Shown here one piece after another: positions 1-5,289 of a stretch of DNA of 5,289 nucleotides. The position numbers and the translations under genes were made by a program. The first letter of the stretch is position 1. Every line of letters begins with the position of its first letter. A model generated the notes under the pieces. It was not told the origin of the DNA. It saw only the letters and a program-made list of their open reading frames with translations, and did not search any database. The stretch covers positions 1-5,289 of the forward strand of contig JALHUF010000425.1 of the NCBI GenBank assembly GCA_022866195.1, written 5' to 3'. This stretch comes from Terriglobia bacterium (GTDB taxonomy: Bacteria > Acidobacteriota > Terriglobia > UBA7540).

Positions 1-885
1 CAAATCGAAGCGGCTCTGCACGAACTCCAGCAGCCCGCCTGATTCCGCCTCGATCAGCTCCTTCTTCCTTTGCGCCAGGAACTTCTGGGTCAGCGGCAGG
101 CGATTCTGGATGGCGTGGGAAATCAGATTCTGGAGTTGCACGCGCTTCAGGCCCGCGCCCAGCTTGGCGAGCGTCAGGTCGGTGACGTCGGAGCCGGGTG
201 GCAGCGTCACACCCGCCAATTGCTCTCGGATGAATTCCAGCCGCTCGTTTTCGTCGGGCAGGGGAATGGCGATGGAAGCCACGCCCGGGTGCTGCACGAT
301 CCCCTGGTTGAGCTCGATCTGGTTCTCGGCGATCAAGCAGATGGTGGCATCGGCACGCAGAAAGGTCGGGTTGTTGGCCCAGCGCTTCAGAATCACCAGC
401 GAGTTGCGGTCCTCGCCCGACATCGAGGAATCGTCGCCGGCCGGCGCCACCGTCTCGGCGAAATCAATGACCAGGGCGATCTTCTTAGTGTCCGCGATGC
501 GCAGGCGCAGGTAATTGTCCAGCAGGTTCAGGACGCCGTCCGGACGCTGCGGCAAGCCGGCAGAGTAGTTGGTGCCGTGGAAGCTGTCGTAGCCGGCCAG
601 GGCGCGCGCGAAATCAGCCTGCATATCGGGGTGAGCGAAGGTGAGCCCGCCGCCGCGGTCATAAGTCAACACCAGGTCGCGCTGCCCGAACAGGGCCTCG
701 TTCAGGAAACGGGACAGAGGGAGAAACTCCGTCACGCCTGCGCGCTTGACCGGCACCAGGTCACGCACGTTGCCGCAAAGGACGAATACCGCGATGGTGC
801 GCGAATAATACTTCTCTGAGAGCAGCCGCGCCCAGGCGGGCAACCCTTCCAGATGAGCGGTGCTTGGGGTGGGCGTGGTTCCCAT
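1..885 (-). CDS. AAA-family protein, N-terminal part with a degenerate ATPase domain (3' end outside window)
   Basis: An open frame of 295 codons runs from ATG 885 to the window edge with no stop. The start is supported by GGAG 5 nt upstream. Seen: LLSEKYYSRTIAVFVLCGNV (21-40) and RDLV (41-44), an entry motif I associate with AAA proteins of environmental bacteria; a Walker B-like strand IALVIDFAE (136-144); a sensor-1-like strand ending in N188 (CLIAEN); and IPLPDENERLEFI (207-219), the segment that follows the arginine-finger region in classical AAA proteins. There is no GxxGxGKT loop, and where classical members have GRFDR this one has HPGVAS (199-204), so the visible domain is probably not catalytic. 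By analogy with two-domain proteins such as the Ycf46/Cdc48-like groups, a functional P-loop domain may follow beyond the edge. A cytoplasmic location is likely, with no signal peptide or membrane helix. It is the sixth gene of the coupled cluster, so it probably works with the coiled-coil protein or transporter. Confidence 0.85.
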   Translation of the reverse strand, partial: MGTTPTPSTAHLEGLPAWARLLSEKYYSRTIAVFVLCGNVRDLVPVKRAGVTEFLPLSRFLNEALFGQRDLVLTYDRGGGLTFAHPDMQADFARALAGYDSFHGTNYSAGLPQRPDGVLNLLDNYLRLRIADTKKIALVIDFAETVAPAGDDSSMSGEDRNSLVILKRWANNPTFLRADATICLIAENQIELNQGIVQHPGVASIAIPLPDENERLEFIREQLAGVTLPPGSDVTDLTLAKLGAGLKRVQLQNLISHAIQNRLPLTQKFLAQRKKELIEAESGGLLEFVQSRFDL

Positions 886-886
886 T

Positions 887-1789
887 TCAGCTCCGCGCGC
901 GCGAGCGCGCCGGCCCGGCCGAGGAAGCTAGCGTCTCGGTCATTTCGGGGGCGGCCAATTCGAAGATGGCTTCCACTTGCTGCACGGTTTCCTCGGTCTG
1001 CTCCACGTCGCGCACCAGGTTCCCGAGTTGGTCGCTGACCTGCTGCGGGTCGCGCATGGTGACCGACTGATCGACCATCAGTTCCAGCACGTCCTCGATG
1101 GCGGCGCACTGCGCGTCAATGACTTTGCTGTTCTCTCCCATTTTCTCGAACTTTTCCAGACGCTTGGTCAGGATCTCGATGCGTCGGCGGTTGATCTCCT
1201 GCACCTTGGGTGGATCCTTCTCGAGCGCGTGTTGCAGCTGCGCTATTTCCTCCTTGATCTCGGCAGGGTCGGTGTTCTTCAGCGATTCGCGGTGCTGCTG
1301 GGCGGAGTTTAGCAGGCGCAGGTAAGCATGCAGCAGGCCCTGGAGCTTCTCCTCCATCTGCGCGACGAAGATCTGCGCCGTAGAGGAAAGCCGGCTGTAA
1401 TTGGCCCGGATGGAGCGGCATCTGGAGTCCAGAGCGGTGTAGCGCGCGCGCTGCGTCGGAGGCAGTTCCTGAAACAAGGCGGCGAGGCTTATCTGGGTCC
1501 GGCGCTTCTCCTCGGCATACTGCCAGGAGCGCACCAGGCGCTGGAAACGCGGGTTAGGGGGGATAACACTCAGGTAGATGAGTTCCAAGCCTGCGGCCAA
1601 CACCAGGGGTAGGGCGGTGCCTGACACCAGGGCGAAGACAGCAGCTCCTGCCAGGCCGATAACGTTATACTGCCACTTCAGCGCTTCCTTGACGAAGCTG
1701 ATCGGTCCGGCGCCGGGTCTCTGGCCAGTGTCTTCCAACGCGCCGGGCAGCTTGCTGCCGCCTTGCAGCGGACTGGTTTCCTCAGGCAT
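887..1789 (-). CDS. Unrecognised membrane-hairpin protein with a long cytoplasmic coiled coil
   Basis: I do not recognise this 300-residue protein. Seen: a polar, Gly/Pro-rich N-terminus (1-33); two adjacent hydrophobic helices at about 43-59 and 61-77, split by P61, which look like a membrane hairpin; then a fully helical, charged region from about 83 to 280 with heptad-like stretches (for example 138-168, 176-190, 197-218 and 250-278); and a basic, low-complexity end RSRARS. With both ends on the same side and an Arg/Lys-rich segment straight after the hairpin (81-98), the coiled coil is most likely cytoplasmic. The start is ATG 1789, which overlaps the ATPase stop as TGATG and has GGTGAG (1801-1796) 6 nt upstream. 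A TTG one codon earlier (1792) is too close to that site. The gene sits between an ABC ATPase and an AAA protein and ends 1 nt before the latter, so it may be an adaptor or scaffold between them. That role is inference. Confidence 0.85.
   Translation of the reverse strand: MPEETSPLQGGSKLPGALEDTGQRPGAGPISFVKEALKWQYNVIGLAGAAVFALVSGTALPLVLAAGLELIYLSVIPPNPRFQRLVRSWQYAEEKRRTQISLAALFQELPPTQRARYTALDSRCRSIRANYSRLSSTAQIFVAQMEEKLQGLLHAYLRLLNSAQQHRESLKNTDPAEIKEEIAQLQHALEKDPPKVQEINRRRIEILTKRLEKFEKMGENSKVIDAQCAAIEDVLELMVDQSVTMRDPQQVSDQLGNLVRDVEQTEETVQQVEAIFELAAPEMTETLASSAGPARSRARS
891..894 (-). promoter_or_regulatory. Shine-Dalgarno site of the AAA gene
   Basis: GGAG on the minus strand ends 5 nt before ATG 885. 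It is embedded in the last codons of the coiled-coil gene, whose TGA stop (889-887) is separated from the ATG by one base. This identifies ATG 885 as the start of the downstream gene. Confidence 0.7.
895..910 (-). other. GC-only hairpin just upstream of the AAA gene ribosome-binding site
   Basis: The minus-strand sequence contains GCGCGC (910-905), the four-base loop TCGC, then GCGCGC (900-895), directly followed by the GGAG at 894-891. In mRNA this could form a six-pair all-GC stem abutting the ribosome-binding site. It overlaps codons for the Arg/Ser-rich end of the coiled-coil protein, so codon bias alone could produce it. No T-run follows, so it is not a terminator. It could modulate coupling between the two genes, but this is untested. 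Confidence 0.35.
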
Positions 1790-2613
1790 CAAATACTCAC
1801 CCGTACCTGGCCCCGCCCGGGCGCGCGGCGGAGGCAGGCCAGCAGGTAGCCTTGCAGCTCATGAAATTCCTTCTTCTGCTTCACTGACGGTTCGCGCGGT
1901 CGCCCGAACGGGACTGGGACGTCCTCGACAATCGTACCAGGGTGGGCGCTCATGATAAAGATGCGGTCGGCGAGGTAAATCGCCTCCTCCACGTCGTGAG
2001 TGACGAACAGGACAGTGCTGGCGGTTTCATCCCAGATGCGTAGCAACAATTCCTGCATGTCGCTGCGGGTCTGGGCGTCCAGGGCCCCGAACGGCTCATC
2101 CATCAGAATTACCTGGGGCCGCACCGCCAAGGTCCGCGCAATGGCCACCCGCTGCTGCATGCCACCGGAAAGCGTATCGGGATAGACCTGCTCGAAGCCG
2201 GAAAGGCCGACCGCCTCCACCAGGTGTTTGACGCTTTTCTTGCGTTCGGCAGGCGGGACGCCGTTGATCTTCAGCCCGTAGGCAATGTTGTCCGCCACAG
2301 TCAGCCAGGGGAAGGAGGTGTATTTCTGAAAGACCATGCCGCGGTCGAGCCCCGGTCCCGTCACCGGGACGCCATTGACCAGCACCTGGCCCTTGTCGGG
2401 GCGGTCCAGTCCGGCGATCAGGCGCAGGATGGTGGACTTGCCACAGCCGGAAGGCCCCAGGAGCACGCGGAGTTCGCCCACGTCGCGCCCTTCGGCCGTG
2501 TAGGCGTCTTCCACCTCCAGGTTGATGTTGTGCAGGGCTTCGATTTTCTCGCCCTGCGGACCCGGGAAAGTCCGGCTGACGTCATGGAGACTGATCTTGA
2601 GCTTATTTTCCAT
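1789..2613 (-). CDS. ABC transporter ATP-binding protein (TauB/SsuB/NrtD type)
   Basis: The 274-residue protein carries all the elements of an active ABC ATPase: Walker [10 protein letters not shown] at 53-61, Q-loop Q96 in MVFQ, signature LSGGMQQR at 148-155, Walker B VILMDEP at 168-174, D-loop ALDA at 177-180 and switch histidine H206 in VTHD. The overall sequence ([31 protein letters not shown]) is that of importers for nitrate, sulfonates, taurine and related compounds. It should sit on the cytoplasmic face of the permease encoded just before it and power uptake. Odd: the stretch before Walker A (about residues 33-47, [15 protein letters not shown]) is longer than usual, where most relatives go almost directly from the second beta strand to the P-loop strand. 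There is also a basic C-terminal extension (about 244-274). It overlaps the permease gene by 11 nt and the next gene by 1 nt, so it is tightly coupled to both. Confidence 0.95.
   Translation of the reverse strand: MENKLKISLHDVSRTFPGPQGEKIEALHNINLEVEDAYTAEGRDVGELRVLLGPSGCGKSTILRLIAGLDRPDKGQVLVNGVPVTGPGLDRGMVFQKYTSFPWLTVADNIAYGLKINGVPPAERKKSVKHLVEAVGLSGFEQVYPDTLSGGMQQRVAIARTLAVRPQVILMDEPFGALDAQTRSDMQELLLRIWDETASTVLFVTHDVEEAIYLADRIFIMSAHPGTIVEDVPVPFGRPREPSVKQKKEFHELQGYLLACLRRAPGRGQVRVSI
1796..1801 (-). promoter_or_regulatory. Shine-Dalgarno site deciding the start of the coiled-coil gene
   Basis: GGTGAG on the minus strand lies inside the last codons of the ATPase gene, 6 nt before ATG 1789. 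It favours ATG 1789 over the in-frame TTG at 1792, which would leave a spacing of only 3 nt. The stop and start share one base (TGATG), a classic termination-reinitiation junction. Confidence 0.6.
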
Positions 2614-3457
2614 GCGTCTCGCTTTTCACCGGCACGCTGGCCCCTACGGCGGCGGGCTGCTCGGCTGCGGGCCGCGCCACTTGGCGCCAGGGGAACAGCC
2701 GCCGCTCCAGGAACGTCAACAGCCAGCGGAACAGGAAGGCGGCGAAGCCGATAGCGATGATGCCGGCATAGACCATCTCAAAATCCAGCACCTTGCGCGC
2801 CGCCTCCACCATGTAACCCACGCCCTTGCGCGCGTTCACCATCTCGGCCAGAATCACGTAAGTCCAGCCAATGTCATACAGAATGCGGAACGAACCGAAG
2901 ATGGCAGGGAAGGAGGCGCGGAACAGGAGCCACAGGGCGTGGCGACGCTTGGCGCCCAGGGTGTAGGCGGTCTCGAGCAGGCTGTTGTCCACCCGGTTCA
3001 CTTCTTCTACCACGACCGCCAGCAGGTAGAAAAACATGCCGAACCAGAGGAAGGCCACCTTCATAGTCTCCTCCATTCCGAACAGAGCCATGAAGGCAGG
3101 CAGGAAGGCGGTGATGGGCATGGCGCGCATGGGTGCGGCCACGGGATTCACCAAATCGTACAGCCAGCGGAAGCTGGCCATCAGCAGTCCCAGCGGGATG
3201 GCAATGGCCGCGCACCAGAGGAAGGCCTGGCCGATCCGCCACCAACTCATGAAGACATTGCCCAGCAGGTTGTACTCACCCCACAGGCGCCCGATGGCCT
3301 TGAGGACTCCGACCGGACGGGGCAACGAGAAAGGCGGCAGAACCTCCCAGTGCGTCAGGGCGAACCAGGCCACCACGACGAGGCCCCAGCTCAGGACGGC
3401 CAGCGCGAACCGCGTGCGGGGAGACACGTCCTTGCGGATTTCGACCAGGCATGCCAT
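2603..3457 (-). CDS. ABC transporter permease (nitrate/sulfonate/taurine type, TauC/SsuC-like)
   Basis: The protein has 284 residues, typical of this family. Six hydrophobic segments are visible at about 17-37, 76-94, 112-128, 132-152, 188-206 and 226-249. The cytoplasmic coupling loop that docks on the ATPase is ETAYTLGAKRRHALWLLFR (162-180). It matches the EAA---G pattern at E162 and G168, but the usual following Leu-Pro is Phe-Arg (179-180), while the second proline of the loop is kept (P184). The C-terminal 30 residues or so are an Ala/Pro/Val-rich polar tail. It should form the membrane channel, probably as a homodimer since only one permease gene is seen. ATG 3457 lies 18 nt after the binding-protein stop with no convincing Shine-Dalgarno site, so reinitiation or coupling is likely. 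The 3' end overlaps the ATPase gene by 11 nt in another frame, a normal operon arrangement. Confidence 0.92.
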   Translation of the reverse strand: MACLVEIRKDVSPRTRFALAVLSWGLVVVAWFALTHWEVLPPFSLPRPVGVLKAIGRLWGEYNLLGNVFMSWWRIGQAFLWCAAIAIPLGLLMASFRWLYDLVNPVAAPMRAMPITAFLPAFMALFGMEETMKVAFLWFGMFFYLLAVVVEEVNRVDNSLLETAYTLGAKRRHALWLLFRASFPAIFGSFRILYDIGWTYVILAEMVNARKGVGYMVEAARKVLDFEMVYAGIIAIGFAAFLFRWLLTFLERRLFPWRQVARPAAEQPAAVGASVPVKSETHGK

Positions 3458-3475
3458 AGACCGTCTGCGCGCGCC

Positions 3476-5053
3476 TTACCCCGCGGGGTTGGGGTAGACC
3501 TTGATGTCGGTGCGACGATTCTTCTCGCGTCCCTCGGGGGTGGCGTTAGTATCGATAGGCCGGTCGGGGCCGTTGCCGAAAGTGCGCATGCGGGCCGCCG
3601 GGAAACGGTATTTCTCCGTGAGGTAGGACTTCACTGTTTCCGCCCGCTCCCGGGAAAGCTGCACGTTGTACACATGCGCACCCGTGGAGTCGGTGTTGCC
3701 CTCGATATCCACCACGGTGTTCTCGTAAGCGCGCATGAAGTTGCCGATTTCCTCCACCACCGCGCGCGAGTCCAGGCTCATCTTCGCCGAGTTGGTCTCG
3801 AAATAGATGGACCGGCGTTGCGTGGCGATGGGCACGGCGCCCGGCGCCGGCGGTTTGTACTCGAGCGGGGCCTCCGTGGAAGTCGAGGAGAATTTGCCGC
3901 TCAGGGCAGCCAGGTAGCGCCTATCCAAGGTGGCCTCCGGGTCCGCCACCCGCTTGATCAAGCGGTCCTCGCGGTACATCTCCTGCGCCATCCTGAAGAT
4001 GTTGGCATAGTCGGAGTTGGCGCCCCGGCTGCCGAAGAACCCGACGTTGTCGGCGTAGTCGGCCAACCGCACCCCTTCCAGCATCGTCTTGGCCAGGTCG
4101 GAGGGAATGTTGAAGTCCTTGATAGTGCCGATCAAGGTGTGGGCGCGTGAGGGCTGTTCATGGATGAAGACCACCCCCTCCAGCCAGCCTTCGACGAACT
4201 TCATCACGGTCTGCGGATTGTTCGCGGCGAAGCGGTCGCTCACCACCAGGATGTCGGCAATCAGCCGGTTGGCCACGCGTGTGTCGTAGATCTTCTTGGC
4301 CCCGGGCCGCTTGCCCACGGCATCGCTCATATCGGGGTCCCAGGCCACGGCGGCATCCACCTTCTGCTGCGCGAACAGCGTCGCCGGTTCAATGCCGTCC
4401 CTGGTATGCACGGCCCGGGAGAAGATTTCGTTGCGTTGTTCGGTTGCCAGGCCGGAGCTTTTCAGGCCGTTCCAGAGCAGAAAGTGCGAGGGCGTGTAGG
4501 GAGCAAAGGCCACGATCTTTCCCGCCAGGTCCTCGATGCTGTTGATTCCCTGGCGCCCAATCACGCCGTCGGCGCCCCGCGACCAGTCGACCATGTAGAA
4601 GGCGTGGGTGCCGAAGCCTTTGTCCTGAAACTGGCCGTAGTCCTTGGCCCACACGTCCACAGTGGTCAGCATCACGTCCACATTGTCGGTGGCCAGGGCT
4701 GCTGCGCCCTCTGTCCAGTCGTCAATGATCTTGAAAGAGACCTTGAGCCCTTTGTTGGCGTAAATGGAGCCCGGTGCGGTGTCCAGGCCGCCATTGGCCA
4801 CCAGGCCGGCCGCGCACCCAACCCAGATATTGACACGGACGCGCACTTCGCCAGCCTCACCCCCGCCCCCGGTAGGCAACACGAGGGGCTTTGAGGTATC
4901 TACAGTCTCCACCGCGCCCCGGGAAGATCCTAGACGTCCCGCGGTCCATTTCCGCACGTCGATTACACCGTACCTGTCCAGGCTGTAGCCGACCAGGGCC
5001 AACCCAATGAGAAAAATAAAAATCCAGCCACCCTTTTCAATTTTTACTGCCAT
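3476..5053 (-). CDS. Membrane-anchored ABC substrate-binding protein fused to an OmpA peptidoglycan-binding domain
   Basis: The protein has 525 residues. Domains in order: a short basic N-terminus and one hydrophobic helix at about 10-24, with no lipobox cysteine, so it reads as a signal anchor; a Gly/Ser-rich linker to about 70; a type-2 periplasmic binding domain at about 71-375 of the nitrate/sulfonate/taurine (NMT1/TauA-like) group, with features such as DDWTEGAAAL near 111-120, DWSRGADGVIG at 156-166 and APYTPSHFLLW at 184-194; a Ser/Pro-rich linker at about 387-410; and an OmpA C-terminal domain at about 413-520. The OmpA motif is intact: D455 in NTDSTG and R470 in LSRERA are 15 apart, as for the diaminopimelate-binding Asp/Arg pair of the family, and NRRTDI follows at 512-517. 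It should capture a small solute in the periplasm and pass it to the permease encoded next, while staying tied to the inner membrane and to peptidoglycan. Some databases call such fusions phosphate-binding, but nothing here shows the ligand. The start is supported by a good ribosome-binding site. Confidence 0.93.
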   Translation of the reverse strand: MAVKIEKGGWIFIFLIGLALVGYSLDRYGVIDVRKWTAGRLGSSRGAVETVDTSKPLVLPTGGGGEAGEVRVRVNIWVGCAAGLVANGGLDTAPGSIYANKGLKVSFKIIDDWTEGAAALATDNVDVMLTTVDVWAKDYGQFQDKGFGTHAFYMVDWSRGADGVIGRQGINSIEDLAGKIVAFAPYTPSHFLLWNGLKSSGLATEQRNEIFSRAVHTRDGIEPATLFAQQKVDAAVAWDPDMSDAVGKRPGAKKIYDTRVANRLIADILVVSDRFAANNPQTVMKFVEGWLEGVVFIHEQPSRAHTLIGTIKDFNIPSDLAKTMLEGVRLADYADNVGFFGSRGANSDYANIFRMAQEMYREDRLIKRVADPEATLDRRYLAALSGKFSSTSTEAPLEYKPPAPGAVPIATQRRSIYFETNSAKMSLDSRAVVEEIGNFMRAYENTVVDIEGNTDSTGAHVYNVQLSRERAETVKSYLTEKYRFPAARMRTFGNGPDRPIDTNATPEGREKNRRTDIKVYPNPAG

Positions 5054-5060
5054 GGTTTAT

Positions 5061-5064
5061 CTCC
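5061..5064 (-). promoter_or_regulatory. Shine-Dalgarno site of the substrate-binding/OmpA gene
   Basis: On the minus strand GTGGAG ends 7 nt before the ATG at 5053, with core GGAG at 5064-5061. It lies in the 22-nt gap after the upstream stop codon and supports the ATG at 5053 as the start. The following N-terminal codons are noticeably AT-rich compared with the rest of the window, which fits an accessible initiation region. Confidence 0.7.
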
Positions 5065-5075
5065 ACTCGAGAAGG

Positions 5076-5289
5076 TTAGGAAGTCTTCTGGGCTTCTTTC
5101 CCGCCAATAGTCTTCTCGGCGGGCGTACTTGAAGGTTCGGGGGCTAAGATCCCCATTTCGACCTTGAATTGCTTGACCAGTTCGCTGGCCCGCAGTTTCT
5201 CTGCTTCTTCTTCAATCTTAATTTTCTGCTGATCCACATTACTGAGCGCCATATCCATCCGGGCTTCGTTTACAGCCGTCATTTCTTCG
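5076..5289 (-). CDS. C-terminal fragment of a helical protein, possibly PspA/IM30-like (5' end outside window)
   Basis: Seventy residues plus a TAA stop (5078-5076) are visible. The frame stays open to the window edge, so the gene probably starts upstream. An internal ATG at 5282 could give a 68-residue protein, but it has only a weak purine stretch before it and would begin inside a helix. Seen: a strongly charged helical stretch (about the first 45 visible residues, including EEEAEKLRASELVKQF) with no membrane segment, then a Pro/Ser/Lys-rich, probably disordered tail ending QKTS. A charged helix followed by a short 'QFKxEMG' segment and a low-complexity tail resembles the C-terminus of PspA/IM30 membrane-remodelling proteins. 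This is inference from general pattern, because the diagnostic N-terminal part is missing. It ends 22 nt before the substrate-binding gene, so it is probably the preceding cistron of the same operon. Sure that it is coding; unsure of the family. Confidence 0.6.
   Translation of the reverse strand, partial: EEMTAVNEARMDMALSNVDQQKIKIEEEAEKLRASELVKQFKVEMGILAPEPSSTPAEKTIGGKEAQKTS

Noticed and set aside
70..819. Plus-strand open frame of 249 codons at the left end
   Set aside because: It is antisense to the AAA gene, whose minus-strand frame is open across 1-885, has a good ribosome-binding site and carries recognisable motifs.
732..1109. Minus-strand open frame of 125 codons spanning the coiled-coil/AAA junction
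   Set aside because: It is Arg/Gly/Pro-rich with no motif and overlaps the ends of two supported genes in a different frame, so it is a shadow frame.
2353..2368. Inverted repeat gtcccg-tcac-cgggac
   Set aside because: It lies inside the ATPase gene over codons for Val, Pro, Thr and Gly, has a stem of only six pairs and no adjacent regulatory context, so chance in GC-rich coding DNA explains it.
3458..3478. The SBP-OmpA stop codon and the permease start lie in the same frame (TAA, six codons, ATG), hinting at a read-through fusion
   Set aside because: A fusion would join a periplasmic OmpA domain to a permease whose N-terminus should be cytoplasmic, and TAA is an efficient stop. One in three junctions is in frame by chance.
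3836..3853. GC-rich palindromic stretch in the SBP-OmpA gene
   Set aside because: It encodes the Pro/Ala/Gly linker before the OmpA domain, the two half-sites are almost adjacent so no proper loop can form, and no regulatory role is suggested.
2522..4150. Long plus-strand open frame of 542 codons, opposite the permease and the SBP-OmpA gene
   Set aside because: Its composition is rich in His, Gln, Gly and Arg with no domain, and it lies antisense to two well-supported genes in a GC-rich genome where such shadow frames are expected.
5020..5060. AT-rich patch that could be read as a promoter
   Set aside because: It is the start of the SBP-OmpA gene, with Lys, Ile and Phe codons for the basic N-terminus and membrane helix. 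I see no pair of spaced -35/-10 hexamers upstream of the ATG in the 22-nt gap.

Overview
The window is a compact, fully co-directional gene cluster. Everything real is on the minus strand, so transcription runs from high to low coordinates. Six coding regions are visible, two of them cut by the window edges. Base composition is GC-rich. The OmpA-type peptidoglycan-binding domain points to a diderm (Gram-negative type) bacterium. My impression of the protein families is Acidobacteriota or another environmental diderm phylum, but that is inference from remembered resemblance, not a search. No RNA genes, CRISPR, insertion sequences, phage genes, promoter or terminator could be supported.

Layout in transcription order. 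(1) 5289-5076 is the C-terminal 70 residues of a charged, helical protein with a disordered tail, possibly a PspA/IM30-type protein. (2) 5053-3476 is an inner-membrane-anchored periplasmic substrate-binding protein of the nitrate/sulfonate/taurine (NMT1/TauA-like) type, fused to a C-terminal OmpA peptidoglycan-binding domain. (3) 3457-2603 is the six-helix ABC permease (TauC/SsuC type). (4) 2613-1789 is the ABC ATPase (TauB/SsuB type) with all nucleotide-binding motifs. (5) 1789-887 is an unrecognised protein with an N-terminal membrane hairpin and a long cytoplasmic coiled coil. (6) 885 to beyond 1 is the N-terminal 295 residues of an AAA-family protein whose visible ATPase-like domain lacks a Walker A loop and arginine fingers.

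The five junctions are 22 nt, 18 nt, -11 nt, -1 nt and +1 nt, which is the signature of one polycistronic, translationally coupled operon. Genes 2-4 form a complete ABC import module, but the binding protein is tied to the membrane at one end and to the cell wall at the other, which is unlike an ordinary free or lipid-anchored solute-binding protein. Coupling to a coiled-coil membrane protein, an AAA protein and a possibly PspA-like protein suggests that the module senses or responds to envelope state, or that its uptake is gated by an AAA machine. That reading is a hypothesis. The safe statement is that this is an ABC transporter operon with three non-transporter partners.
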